Shown here: positions 34,632 to 46,387 of the stretch, piece by piece
How positions within the stretch are numbered: the first letter of the stretch is position 1
Layout: each line of letters starts with the position of its first letter
The notes under the pieces: model-generated
The model's database searches: none
Seen by the model: the letters and a program-made list of their open reading frames with translations, nothing else
What the model was told of the DNA's origin: nothing
Made by a program: the position numbers and the translations under genes
Origin: Cryptomeria japonica
Taxonomy: Eukaryota > Streptophyta > Pinopsida > Cupressales > Cupressaceae
Direction of reading: 5' to 3'
NCBI RefSeq assembly: GCF_030272615.1
Contig: NC_081411.1
Location: 823,850,397 to 823,914,396, forward strand
Length of the DNA: 64,000 nt

Positions 34632-35442
34632 TGTTAGGGTTCCCACAGATACTGAGAGGGGGGGGGTGAATAAGTATCTGACTGGTAGTGTAATTTTCTT
34701 AAAACTGAATATGCAGAACATAAAGTAACAGTATACCGGTATGTAAATAATAGAATAAAAAATATCTACATGAAAAGAACACCATAACACAAGATGTTTA
34801 ACAAGGAAACCCAGTGTGGGAGAAACCTTGGTGGGATTTGTGACCCACAATATTCACTTACTAGCCAATAAGAGAATACTACTTACAATAGGGGCCTGCA
34901 CATGTAGGAAGGCCAACTGCCTAGAGCTCACTGCTCAATAAGAAGTCATACTGACTTACAATGAGGATTTACACAAATCCAATATCCTGTACTACTTTAC
35001 AATAGCATCTTCAATGCTAGATTCAGTACCGGTTCTTGCTCTATTCTATACATATACCCTTGATCTACAATTCCCACATTAGGTCTGTCTTATAATTTAT
35101 TTATACTTCCTATCCATATCCTACAAATTCCTACAATGATCTCTTTTATATACAAGAGTCATTTTACAATTTGCCAAGTCGGCTTACAATAATAAACAAA
35201 ATATTACATATCAAAAATCCTGTCGGCCTCAGTGCTGGTATACATGTTCTTTTCTGTGCCGGTGTACATCTTTTGTGCTGGTGCCGGTGTAGATTGATCT
35301 TGCTGATGGTGGTGCATTGTCTTGTTTGAGTAATGCTTTGCTGGTATAATGTCTTGCAGGTGCCATAGGATTGCAAGGTTGCCATCAATGACAAAACCTT
35401 CAATCACACACAATGTCTCATTGGAGTGTCCATGTGCCAACA
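34632..35442 (-). repeat. 3' LTR of element B
   Basis: Pairs almost base for base with 37545-38358. TATA-like box on the minus strand at 35141-35151 (TATATAAAAGA), matching 38058-38068 in the 5' LTR. The high similarity of the two LTRs suggests a fairly recent insertion. Confidence 0.9.
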
Positions 35443-35649
35443 ATCTCCCCCTTTGGCATTGATGGCAACACTCATGAGAAATTTCAAAAAGATATCCCAA
35501 AATGTGTAGACCAAAAATGTTACCAAAAATGTGAGAGCTCCCCTTGAGCATGTGATCCCTGTGTTTTGATTTTTCTCATCTACTACTACTCCCCCTTTGG
35601 CATCAATGACAAAGGTTAGTAGATTTTGTAGTTGTACCAATTCATAACC
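35443..35649 (-). promoter_or_regulatory. Polypurine tracts of element B
   Basis: 3' tract at 35443-35454 and second tract at 35589-35598, about 145 bp apart as in element I. A reduced third copy (ctcccctt) lies near 35540. No ORF. Confidence 0.75.
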
Positions 35650-37473
35650 TCAACCTTGTAGTTGGGTGGTTATTATCTAAAGAATATCTCCCAAAATTAG
35701 GTTTATGCCATCCATAAACTTCTTGCTCTCCTTTATTGCTATCTTAGTTCTATATACTGTACCGGTGAGATGCTGCAAGTGTTCTACCAGTGTTTTGCTA
35801 CCCTGTGTTAGTGCCTTTGAGATTTCCTTCCGCAGAGATGCTAAATAGTCCAATCTTGGACTTAGTTTAGATCTCAAGAATTTTGCCTTGTTTATTATTT
35901 TTTCTTTCTATCTTTCTAATTTGAGCAATTCTTCCTCAAAATTTATTATCTTTTCCTCAAAAACTGATAATGTATCTAGTGAGTTAACAAAATTATCAAC
36001 AAGTTTATTGATCTCTTCCTGTACCTTGCTCATCTTTTTGTCTACATCCGTGGTCAAAAAGTTTATCTTACAGGTGTCTTTGTACAGAGTTTTGTACTCT
36101 TTCAATAAATTGCACAGTTCCAGTAGAAGTGTGTCAAATTCCCTGTTACACTTCTTTATTCCTTCCTCAAAGAATTTTTGTTTCTCTTTTTCTACACTTT
36201 CCTTTATAGTTTCTACCTTTGTTTGCTCAAAATTTCCAGAAATATATTTACAAAGTGTATCCAACTGTCCTAAAGAATCTTTGTTGGCTATATTACAATT
36301 GGGAGCTATTGATTTCAAAACTAGAATTGAATCATCTATCGCTTTATAGGCTTGTGAGCTATAATCAGTTATTTTCTTGATAGATTCGAGCAATACCTCT
36401 GTTACATTTGATGGTGACCCAATAAACTGAGTGCCGGTGGAAGTGACCATGCTGGTATTGACCTCTGGTAGGTCTGTTTGTGTCTCCATCTCTTTAAGCA
36501 CAATTTTTCCTGCATCATTTCTTACGGGTGGCATCTATTTTGGAGCCTTTAGCTCTGTTGATTTCTCTAATTGTGTTCCAGATTCCATCTTTTTCTCTGA
36601 ATCTGTTGCCGGTTGCTCTTTGTTTCTTGTTGTCGGTTGCTCTTTGTTTCCTATTACCGCTTGCTCTTTGTTATCAGATTTATCTGTGGTATCCTTATCT
36701 ACCACTATGTTGATTTTCTGAGTATCAATATTCACAGTATATAGGACTTCAGGATTAGGATTATTATCCTCTGTGTCCATTCTCTCAGCTATCAATTGAT
36801 CTTCTGCATTTTTTGTTTTTACCGGTGGAGTATTTAAAGGAGGTGGGGGTAAGTTGTCTCTAATTTTGATACTTGGTGGTCCACCAACTTTACCTTTCCC
36901 TTTGTCCTTTTGATATACCAGAATGGGCTTGGGATTCCTATATTCTTCTTGTTTTTCTTTTTCAACCAAGAATGTATCCCAACCATCTACTGTTTCCTCT
37001 GAAACTTCAGTAACTCTACCTGCCATTAGTGATATTTGCTGGTGTGTAGTGGAAAAAACTGTCTAGTTGGCCTGAGCTATCAAATCATCAATTTCCTTAG
37101 GTGAGTTGACTGGGTATACTGCAAGTAATTTCTCTATTTTTATTTTCTTATCCAACTCAATTATTCCTTGCCTTCTAGCCTCAAGTCTTTTATATAGTTC
37201 ATCAGGAATTTCATTTAGGACTTGCATCAAAAACTTTTTATACATGTCCATGTGTAATATAACACTTTCCTCGACTTGTCCTTTCTCATCATCCTCATTT
37301 TGCAATTTTTCACAAAGTTCTCTTCTCTTGTTTCTTGTAACAAAAAGATTTTCTTGAAGTGCCTGAATAATGTCCTGAGCTGCTTTTAAATCATCTTCTA
37401 ATTTGATATTTTTCAACTTCTCTGCATCATAGTCAGTAAGAGCTCCTTCAAGTTGCTTCATCAGATTTTCCAT
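35650..37473 (-). pseudogene. Fused ORF1-ORF2 protein of element B
   Basis: One frame of 608 codons runs from the ATG at 37473 (MENLMKQLEGAL) to TGA 35650-35652, with TAG at 37063, 36535, 35908 and 35677. Residues 1 to about 70 equal the coiled-coil start of ORF1 of I. After NEDDEK the text switches in frame to the ORF2 coiled coil (QVEESVILHMDMYKKFL) and follows it to the end, including ETQTDLPEV, QAYKAIDDSI and SPRLDYLA. The zinc knuckles and the MASTS domain are absent. Both ends of the protein are predicted coiled coils. Function unknown; perhaps it once bound the Gag particles of a helper through the ORF1 part. Confidence 0.75.
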
Positions 37474-37530
37474 CTTTACCGGTGTCAAGATCTTCCTCAA
37501 GCTGTTAGGCTTCTGAAAATAGAGGACTAG

Positions 37531-37542
37531 GCTTTGATTCCA
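37531..37542 (-). other. Primer binding site of element B (mutated)
   Basis: Minus-strand TGGAATCAAAGC, two differences from the TGGTATCAGAGC of element I, two bases from the 5' LTR. Confidence 0.75.
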
Positions 37543-37544
37543 AT

Positions 37545-38358
37545 TGTTAGGTTTCCCACAGATACTGAGAGGGGGGGGGGTGTGAATCAGTATTTGACCG
37601 GTAGTGTAATTTTCTTAAAACTGAATATGCAGAACATAAAGTAACAACATACCGGTATGTAAATAATAGAATAAAAAATATCTACATGAAAAGAACACCA
37701 TAACACAAGATGTTTAACGAGGAAACCCAATGTGGGAAAAACCTCGGTGGGATTTGTGACCCACAATATTCACTTACTAGCCAATAAGAGAATACTACTT
37801 ACAATAGGGGTCTGCACATGCAGGAAGGCCAACTGCCTAGAGCTCACTGCTCAATAAGAAGTCATACTGACTTACAATGAGGATTTACACAAATCCAATA
37901 TTCTGTACTGCTTTACAATAGCATCTTCAATGCTAGATTCAGTACCGGTTCTTGCTCTGTTCTATACATATACCCTTGATCTACAATTCGCACATTAGGT
38001 CTGTCTTATAATTTATTTATACTTCCTATCCATATCCTACAAATGCCTACAATGATCTCTTTTATATACAAGAGTCATTTTACAATTTGCCAAGTCGGCT
38101 TACAATAATAAACAAAATATTACATATCAAAAATCTTGTTGGCCTCAGTGCCGGTATACATGTTCTTTTCTATGCCAGTGTACATCTTTTGTGTCAGTGC
38201 CGGTGTAGATTGATCTTGCTGATGCCAATGCATTGTCTTGTTTGAGTAATGCTTTGCCGGTATAATGTCTTGCTGGTGCCATAGGATTGCAAGGTTGCCA
38301 TCAATGACAAAACCTTCAATCACACACAATGTCTCATTGGAGTGTCCATATGCCAATA
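37545..38358 (-). repeat. 5' LTR of element B
   Basis: Partner of 34632-35442. Its outer tip reads gccaata instead of gccaaca on the plus strand, a single change. Confidence 0.9.
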
Positions 38359-38363
38359 GTCTC

Positions 38364-38945
38364 ACCTTCCTCATGACTGGAATAGCCAAGTCCATCAATA
38401 TTCTTAATAGGTTTGGCAGATTCAAGCTTTTCCTCTAGCTTGATAGTGCTCTTGTTGAAATTTGCAAGTATTTCCTTTGACTCAGAGAGTTCTTTGGAAA
38501 TAGCAACATTTGTTTCCATCAGGTTTTCATTCTCAGAGATGGCAATGTTCAGTTCTCCTTGCATGTCTTCCTTTTCCACTTTGCTCGCATGGAGTTGTGT
38601 AGTTAGGGCATTGATCTCTTGCTTCAGCTTGGAGATCTCATGATCTTTGTCTTTCACCTGATCTTCAGTTTTCCTCTGGTTCTCAAGCTCTTGACACATT
38701 CGAATAGTCAGCCCTTCCAGCTCCTTTCTTAGGTTGGAGTTAGATTCATTCAGTTTTTCTACTTCTTAAATTAGGGCTTCCATATCCACTTCATCAGAAG
38801 AACTATTTTCAGATAGCTCCATCAGCTTTTCAGCATGTTCTCTCATTTTTGCTTGAGAGGCCTTATATTTGACCATAAGATCATCATAGGCTTGCTTAGA
38901 TTGAGTGAGCCGATGAGTAAGTTCCCTCAATGTGTACTCCCCCAT
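38364..38945 (-). pseudogene. ORF1 N-terminal part of element A: coiled coil
   Basis: The ATG at 38945 (MGEYTLRELTHRLTQ) lies about 35 bp after the primer site. The protein is a long heptad-rich coiled coil (KQEINALTTQLHASKVEKEDMQ region). A TAA near 38767 sits where Gln or another residue is expected. It reads up to the B insertion and resumes at 34626 with KTSSTNFGASK. It corresponds in position and style to ORF1 of element I, though sequence similarity is weak. Confidence 0.65.
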
Positions 38946-38981
38946 ATCTCTTTCCAAGTGGTTAAACTTATAGAAAGGTAG

Positions 38982-38993
38982 GCTCTGATACCA
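38982..38993 (-). other. Primer binding site of element A (Met-tRNA type)
   Basis: Minus-strand TGGTATCAGAGC, identical to that of element I, two bases from the 5' LTR. Confidence 0.9.
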
Positions 38994-38995
38994 AT

Positions 38996-40080
38996 TGATG
39001 AATACTAAGAGGGGGGGCATGAATTAGTATGCCAAAAATCTTTGTTTAGCAGATAAACCGGTTAATAGACATGCAAACCAAATAACAAATAATGCATTCA
39101 CCCACAGAAGCACAAACACCATAACACAAGAAATTTTGACGTGGAAACCCAAATGGGAAAAACCACGGTGAGATGGAACTCACAAGTAACTATCTGTAGA
39201 ATAGAATCCAGACCAATTAAGGTTAGACCAGTTAATGTCTTACAATGTTCTTTACCAGAACAGATCCTATTAGGAATCTCAATCTCTGTTAGGAGATAAG
39301 TCCGATTAAAGACTACCTTGCTAGAGGATTTTAGATCCACAAATGTGAACCACCTTGTTAGAGGATTTACAAGAGGCTTTTGGGCCTACTTAGTTAAGGG
39401 CTACAGACTTGTCAAAGATGTGAGTAATCAACAAGTGAGTGATCTATCAAATAGCACAGATTGCTTGATTAGATCTTTGATAGCTTGATCCTAATACTTT
39501 CCAGTATTACTTCAGTCTTCTACACATTCATACTCTCTCTAACTCATCAACCACCTTAAACCCTAGCAACAACATCAACAACAACATAAAATCCTAGACA
39601 TGATGTCCTTATAAAGGAATCTGATTTCATGTCGTTCCAATAGGATTACAATACAATTTCCTAGGTTCAATGCATCTGGACGTATCTGGTAACACGATAC
39701 AAAACACACCGTTAACGTGTCGGTACCATCAAACAATCGGTGGATGGTAACTCATCATAGAGTATTACCGGTTCATACAATATATTGGTTCAAGAAAAAT
39801 GCTGGTTGCCGGTTTGACAAAAATGAAGACGGAAAATATGTGTTCTATCGCTTTGATCCTTCATACCGCTTGAGATCCTCAAACCACTTGGGGTCAACAT
39901 ATCGCTTCATATCGGTAATCACTTTCTGCAAAACACCAATGGTCTAAGGACTATAATGCATCATACCAGTTGGAACATGTACCAGTTGAGCCTTGACATA
40001 TACATACAAAAATGATCTCAATGTAAGTAAGTGTGTGTCCATCAATCACAATCACAACATAATCATAAAAAATGCCAACA
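38996..40080 (-). repeat. 5' LTR of element A
   Basis: Partner of 27796-28888. Differences include the G-run length, a short duplication of the gaccagttaa phrase near 39215-39235, and some substitutions near 39830-39900. Confidence 0.92.
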
Positions 40081-40085
40081 CTTCT

Positions 40086-41204
40086 GACATATTTTGCTAA
40101 TATAGGCTCAGTAGGCTCTATATGATCTTCTTCATCACTTGATAACTGAGTATTTTCTTCATTGGCTTTCTCGATAAGATTTCTCGGTTGTACATATAAA
40201 AACTCTTCATAATCTTCTAGTTCTTTGGAGTTTCCTTCATCATTCCTTTCTGCAAATTCATTAATTTTCATATTTGCACTTTCCACAATTTTGTTAGATG
40301 ATTTGATCAGACATTTAAATGCTTTACTTCTAGAGGAATAACCAAGAAATGTTGCTTCCTCACTTTTCTGATCAAATTTTCCATTTCTATCATCTTTGTG
40401 AACATAACATCTACTTCCAAATATTTTAAAATAACTTACATTTGGTTTCTTGTCATACCAGATTTCATATGGTGTCTTCATAGTTCCTTTCTTCAATTGT
40501 ACTTGGTTCAAGGTGTAAACTGCAGTGCTTATTGCTTCTCTCCAAAATATTTGAGGTACTCTCTTTTCTATCATCAAAGTTCTGGCACAATCTACAATTG
40601 ATCTGTTCCTTCTTTCAACTATCCCATTTTGTTGTGGTGTCCTTGGTGCAGACACTTGTCTCTTTATACCATGATAATTGCAAAATAAGTTAAATTCATC
40701 AGAAATGAACTCTCCTCCTCTATCAGATCTTAGACATTTAAACTGTCTTCCTATTTCTTTTACAACTCTTGCCTTATACCATTTGAACATTTGAAAAGCT
40801 TCTAATTTCTCTTTTAGAAACATAACTGACATCATCCTTGAGTAATCATCGACAAATAATATGAAGTATTTATCACCATAATAACTTTGAACTTTCATAG
40901 GACCACAAAGATCAATGTGTACAAGATCTAAAATTCCTTTAGAAGTGTAAGACTTACTTGTAAAGCTTTATTTTGTCATCTTACCCATCTGGCATCCTCG
41001 ACATATAGCATTCTTAGGTTTTTCCAAGCTCAATAGACCTCTTACACGATGCTTCTTACTTATTTTGATCAGATTATTGAAATTTACATGACAAAACCTT
41101 TTATTCCATAACCAGGTATCTTCTATTTTTGCATACAGACAATTGTTCCAAGTTGAGTCAAGGTGAAATGTATTACCTCTTGTTTGAGTCCCGGTAGCAG
41201 CCAA
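40086..41204 (-). pseudogene. Integrase of element D
   Basis: The Gag-pre-integrase part (40968-41204) has LWNKRFCHVNF and CRGCQMGK. A TAA at about 40969 interrupts it. The frame continues with the DDE core: Asp in HIDLCGP, Asp in LRSDRGGEF and Glu in QQNGIVERRN. Next come the C-terminal TPYEIWYDKKPNVSYFKIFG and a long acidic linker. It stops at A's target duplication (40081-40085) and resumes as RT at 27790. Apart from the TAA this 315-codon stretch is open, the best-preserved integrase in the window. Confidence 0.92.
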
Positions 41205-42506
41205 CTTTCCATGTTTGTCATGAACTTTGACATTTCCTTTCTGAAATTCTATTTGGTATCCTGTATTACATCATCACATTTAGCATTGTCAAGAAGTGTA
41301 ATAGAACCTTTATCTTTCACAGGACATGGTGTATCCACTATCTATGATCCAAGAATAATTACTATTTATGTGTGATATTAAGGATTTTTCTTCATACCTT
41401 TCTTCATCTGATCCATCTTTGATATCCACGTATACCACTTCCTCTATCTCAATCCCATTAGATTTATCATCATTGGATTCCTCATCAGATACTAGGCATT
41501 TCTTTCTATCTCTCCTTCTGAAGTCTCAGTGCCCTCTGTATTGGTTGTCTTTCTGTCTTTCATCTCGGCATTTTCTCTTTTCATCATCTTTGTCAGGACA
41601 GTTAGAAGCCATATGTCCAATTTTATCACAGTTAAAACATTTTAAAGGTAACTTCCCTTTATACTTACCTTTGCCTCTCGGTAACCTTCTGGCCAATAAT
41701 GCTTCAAACTCTTCTTGTTTTCTGATTTCCTCATATAGTTTATGTACTTCTTCCATGTTTTTGTGAAATCTCTTAGCTGCTCCACTATGATTTCATTCAA
41801 CATACTTATACATTCTATCATTGTAATCTTCAGATTCACTGAGATGAAAAGAACTAAAAGCAGATTCAACTTTGTTTACCGAAGACCCACTGTTATCAAA
41901 ATTGCTTAACTCAAAAGCATGTAGCTTACTGATAGTAGCATCCAAAGAGACTGGCATGTTTGGTACAGACCTTAATTCATTAATTGCAGAGACTCGAATG
42001 GCATAAGAAGGTAGAAGTGTTCTCAGCAACTTACTTGTTACATCCTTTTCTTCAATAGTTCCTCCTGCTCCTTTGATTTGATTGACAGTTTCCTTTAACC
42101 TTGTACTATATTGGATTATGTTCTCACCTTCATTCATTCTCATGGATTCAAGTTGTCCTCTTAGACTGTTTGCTTTTTCTCTTTGAACCTGTGCATCTCC
42201 ACCATACATAGATGTGAGCTTATTCCACATTTCTTTGGCATCATTACAACCTTCTAGATCATTAAACTCTGAGTCGGTCAAAGCTGATGTTATCTCAATC
42301 ATTGCTTGAATATGTTCTTGCTTTGCCTTTATTTCTTGCATTGTCATAGGGTAGGTGCTAGGTGCAATGTAATCATTCTCTAGATAATATGTTGCATATT
42401 CTCCAATACCTGATAAGTGCAGCTTCATCCTTTTCTGCCATGTGGTGAAACTTGACTTGTTCAACTTTGGTGCATTCCTTTTATACATCTTAGGATCTTG
42501 CCTCAA
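41205..42506 (-). pseudogene. Gag and protease of element D
   Basis: The Gag domain (41793-42506, starting MRQDPKMYKRN) is the copia UBN2-like type: FTTWQKRMKLHL, ALTDSEFNDLEG, AKEMWNKLTSMYGG, RGQLESMRMNEGENI. The same frame continues after a TGA to the zinc knuckle CFNCDKIGHMASNC (41526-41756). After another TGA it reaches the protease active site WIIDSGYTMSC near 41345. Gag forms the particle, the knuckle binds RNA, and the protease processes the polyprotein. Both stops fit CGA-to-TGA change. Broken but clearly recognisable. Confidence 0.88.
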
Positions 42507-42537
42507 GTTCCTTTAAACTTTTCTTTCAGAGTCCAAA

Positions 42538-42548
42538 CTCTGATACCA
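42538..42548 (-). other. Primer binding site of element D
   Basis: Minus-strand TGGTATCAGAG beside the 5' LTR; same Met-tRNA type as in A and I. Confidence 0.88.
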
Positions 42549-42550
42549 AT

Positions 42551-44061
42551 TGTTAGTTAGATGAGGGGGGGGTGAATCAGATAAACTCACAATTCAATAT
42601 TCTAATCAGATTCAACCTTGGTAGAACTTACTTGATATGCAACTATGACTATAAATCATTCAAACTCATAAACATATAAACTTAAAATATTAAATCATAT
42701 TTGATACCAGATTTAACGTCGAAACCCAAATAGGGAAAAACCACTGTGGGATTTCGGACCTAGAAGAAAAATATACTCTTCTAGAGTATGCTCAGTTAAA
42801 TGCCAATCCTGTTAAAGATTATATAAACACATTGCTAGATGTGACCCGGTCAAGGGATTTCCCTTAGATCTATCAGAATCTTGCACTTTGTTAGAAGTGA
42901 CCTTGTCAAAGGATTTCAAACACTCAATTATAATGTTACCTTCCTAAAGGATTTACAAATAAGACTGTTAGGTCCACTCGATTAAGAGATTTCCTGTCAC
43001 TTACAAAAATAAATAACAGTAATAAAATATATCTGCAACTTCACATCTAAAAATCTATAGCAGATTCTATGTGCTTGAGATAATCTTGTCACAAGACTTA
43101 TCTTTCTCCTTGTTGAGCTTCTCACTTTGTTCTTCAATTAGATCTTCAATCTTCTGTATTCGATTATCACTTCTGTAGCATCACTGTGCTTGTATTTGCC
43201 CACATACTTTGTTCATCAACTTCTCTTTATTTATAAGTAATTCCTAACCACTTAATCTCCTTAATCATATTTCCCATGATTAATCTTAGCCATCATATCT
43301 TCAAACTTGACTAGGTTCACTGAATCCTTCGAGCTAAAAAATGTTTTATCTTGCCTTGAAACTTGTATTTCTTCCTTGGTACTTGTGCTCGGTTATGACT
43401 GTTCAATCTGTGTTGTAGATCTAACTCTTGAATTTTCATTTCCGTTGATCCTTAACAAACTTCTTGCATGACATTTCAATCTTCTATAAATCTCCATCTC
43501 ATTGGCATCCTTCATTTAATAATGTATTCACTCATTCAATGCGTTCTGTTATTGCTTGGTTGATACTTGGTTAATACTAAACTTTACTAGGTAGACATTC
43601 TTGTCTCGGTGACTTTTTCCTTCTTTAACTGACATCGATAACCTTGGAGTTTACCGACTAGCTCCTTGCTTGGTAAAATAGAATGGTATCAAACCTTTAC
43701 TTATTCTATTGCATGAAATGTTTTCTCCTTGTTCAGTTTTCAAATACTCATATATAGGATATCAAAACAATCAAAATATCATAATCTCATCACTGTCTAA
43801 CTCGGTAATAGTTGCCCATTGAATAACTTATTATTCCCCTTCATTTTCACATTCTTTCAGTGTCTCTTACCGACATCTTTATACTCATCAAAAAATACTC
43901 TTTAAGATATGGCAACATCATACTGAATCAGAAAATAAATTGCTTGACATCAATGACAAAATAATAATATTAAGACAATAATCATCCTTTATCAATTATA
44001 TCATTTATCTCCAACAACCTTCTCAATATCATCAACCAACAAACTTATTGTAATGCCAACA
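42551..44061 (-). repeat. 5' LTR of element D
   Basis: Partner of 24290-25806. Ends gccaaca on the plus strand, then the CCCCA duplication. Confidence 0.9.
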
Positions 44062-44066
44062 CCCCA

Positions 44067-44858
44067 TTTTCTATGTAGCATTGCTTTCTTTTCTTGAATC
44101 TATATCTGTTCTGGTTTGGCTTAAATTTTTTCTTTACTCTTTCATCAAACCTAGCATTTCTTTTAGGACATCTAGATGCAAAATGACCAATCTTATTACT
44201 TGCAAAACATTTAAAAGGTGTTTTTCCTTCATACTTACTTCCAGTAGGTCCTTTAGGTACTCTTGTAAAAAATAAGGCTTCAAGTTGCTCAAGCTCTTCG
44301 TCTTCTTTCCTCATGTCTTCCAGTTCTTTTGCATATAAGGCTCTCCAATCACTCTTGCCGGTAGATGTTAATAATGATGCATGAAAACTAGGTTCAGACT
44401 TTACAACTCCAAAAGATCCAAATTCTTCAAGCTCAAAGGCAGATAACTTCCTAATCAGAATATCTTTGTTAAAATAAGTGTTTTCCATTGTTCTCAACTC
44501 ATTAATTGCAGTTTCCTTCATCTTTTAAGCCAATGGAAGGGCTCTCAAGACTTTGGAAACTATTTCATCTTCACTTAGAAAACCACCACAATATTGAATT
44601 CCTATAACAATCTCATTTACTCTTTCCATAAACACAACAATTCTTTCATTTTCTTCTATTTTTTAAGTTTTCATATCTTACCTGGTAACCATCAAGTTTA
44701 GCAATTTTGACAGTAGGGTCACCTTCATTCAAATTTTGCAATTTTTTCCATATAACCTTAGCTGTTGATTTGTCACTCAATCCCATGATGTCGTGATCAG
44801 TAAGTGCACATAGGAGGGCTTCTCTAGCTCTGCAATCATTTTCAATATTCTTATCCAA
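44067..44858 (-). pseudogene. Gag of element E
   Basis: 44646-44858 matches the Gag middle (REALLCALTDHDIMGLSDKSTAKVIWKKLQNLNEGD). 44045-44521 continues with the C-terminal part and the zinc knuckle CFASNKIGHFASRC, where the second Cys has become Ser. A frame change lies between them. The frame runs into D's target duplication and continues at 24284. The N-terminal Gag (44859-45100) is readable only in pieces. It is a decayed copia Gag. Confidence 0.82.
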
Positions 44859-45112
44859 GTCTGCAGGAGAAGGATTGCTAGATGTCAGATCATAAGGTGT
44901 GTATCCTTTCTCAGTGATCTCCCAAATACCCTTGCTAAGACATCTAAGATGAGTCTCAATTCAAATTTTCCATATCCCATAATTTTTTCCATCAAGCTTA
45001 GGGATTTCCCTTCTAAAAAATAGTTGTCGGTGGATTAGATGTGTTAGTTTCCATAGGATCAACCTCAAGCGGTTAAGCTTTTGCAAAAGAGGACCAAAGC
45101 TTTGACAACAAT

Positions 45113-46387
45113 TTTTAGGATAACTAGTAAACAACTGAGAGGGGGGGTGGTGAATCAGTTGTTAACAGATTACAACTTTTAATCCACAATATAACCTTAA
45201 ACAGATCAAATACTGGTAAAGCACAAACAGAGGCTGGTAGAAACAGATACTGGTAAGCAATACAACTTAGCAATTAACCAAATAATCAATGTAAAGAAAC
45301 TATATCACATAACACCATGATTTATATGTGGAAAACCCGGAAAGGGAAAAACCATAGTGGGAAACCTACCCAGAGTTAGATGATATTTCTGCAGAAAGTA
45401 TGTGTTACAATGAGGGGCCTACACTTGCAGGAAGGCACACTGCCTAGAGCATATGACTCATTACAAAAGAGTCTCACTAACTACAGAGAGGCTACAACCT
45501 TCTCAAGGTAAATGGACAACAATCCAATAGAGTGAACTATTGGAAATAACATCTACCATGCTTGATCATAGTCCTAGATAAGCTCAATACTAGAGGACTA
45601 AATCCTCTTCTGAATCCAATTTGATCAGCAATGATCGATCAACTTGTTAGCCTAAGTGATATTACAATATTCGCATATTACATTCCTCAACCATGTTCTA
45701 TAACCATGAACTTTTCTATAGCCATGATACATTACAAAGAGTTTTACCACTTATTTATACAAATCCTAAGGCCTAAACTAATTAGGTCGGCCGCCTAAAT
45801 ATATCACAATAAGATCATTACATAATTATTTTTTACAATAATATGGCATGTCGGCTTAAGATCAAAACAATAATATCAAATCCATAAAACATCTCGAAAC
45901 ATCCAGGTAACATGTAGAGTATACGGTAGCATGATACCAGTCCATAACCTAGATAGGTACCGAACCTATTTTGGGTCCACCATGCCAAAGCAACATCTTC
46001 AGCAGCATCAACAAGTTGCACCAACATTACTTATGCATCCTGTCATAATTCTTCAATGAAAGCTCTACTGATAAAGCCTTAAACCAGTGTTGGTAAGGGT
46101 TTACCAGTGTATATGATAACATCCAATTACCAAGCCAATACCAACTGACCAAAACATGCTTATGGAGCATATAACACATGAAATCCAATATACTTCACTG
46201 AGCCAAACATGCCAAAAGTGCCAACTAGATAGTCTCTTTTGCCGGTAACACTAGATCTTATACTGGTAACCTGTCTATCGGTAACCATCCATATCAGCTA
46301 GTGTAAATTTGTCTGCCGGTAACTAGTGTTGACATCAATGATAAAACATCAATTCCACACATAATCAATTCATTCATAATGCCAATG
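45113..46387 (-). repeat. 5' LTR of element E
   Basis: Partner of 11550-12827. The inner tip reads TTTTAGGA instead of TGTTAGGA, and the outer tip gccaatg instead of gccaaca. Adjacent 45099-45112 is a degenerate primer site. Confidence 0.82.

Larger units (their letters stand above)
34632..38358 (-). mobile_element. Element B: internally deleted relative of element I
   Basis: LTRs 37545-38358 (5') and 34632-35442 (3') run TGTTGGCA...CCTAACA on the minus strand. Flanks GTCTT (34627-34631) and GTCTC (38359-38363) form a 5-bp duplication with one change. The interior is only 2.1 kb. It equals element I with about 2.9 kb removed between ORF1 and the middle of ORF2. It is inserted in ORF1 of element A. 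It has no pol and is the smallest full-structure element in the window. Confidence 0.88.
27796..40080 (-). mobile_element. Element A: large pol-less LTR retrotransposon, related to I
   Basis: LTRs 38996-40080 (5') and 27796-28888 (3') are flanked by a perfect CTTCT duplication at 27791-27795 and 40081-40085. A Met-tRNA primer site and doubled polypurine tracts are present. Without B and C, the interior is about 5.3 kb. It encodes a coiled-coil/zinc-knuckle ORF1 and an ORF2 related to that of element I, with no pol. It sits between the integrase and RT of copia element D. Confidence 0.92.
24290..44061 (-). mobile_element. Element D: copia retrotransposon containing A, B and C
   Basis: LTRs 42551-44061 (5') and 24290-25806 (3') are flanked by a perfect CCCCA duplication at 24285-24289 and 44062-44066. 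The primer site is Met-tRNA type. The interior has Gag with zinc knuckle, protease, integrase, RT and RNase H in copia order. A has inserted between integrase and RT at CTTCT. The element lies inside the Gag/protease part of E. Several stops and frameshifts make it non-functional. Confidence 0.92.
11550..46387 (-). mobile_element. Element E: old copia retrotransposon containing F, D, A, B and C
   Basis: LTRs lie at 45113-46387 (5' on the minus strand) and 11550-12827 (3'). The interior has the Ty1/copia order Gag, protease, integrase, RT, RNase H. It is interrupted by D within Gag/protease and by F between protease and the Gag-pre-integrase region. Both junctions join in the expected protein order once the insertions are removed. 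The primer site next to the 5' LTR is degraded (gctttgacaacaat instead of gctctgataccaat). LTR tips are mutated, and I find no clear target duplication (ATCGT against ATTAC), which fits an old insertion. Confidence 0.85.

Noticed and set aside
45833-46027. Small minus-strand ORFs inside LTRs (also 772-1029, 12267-12467)
   Set aside because: They are the same LTR segment in related copies, lack start context or domains, and vary between copies.
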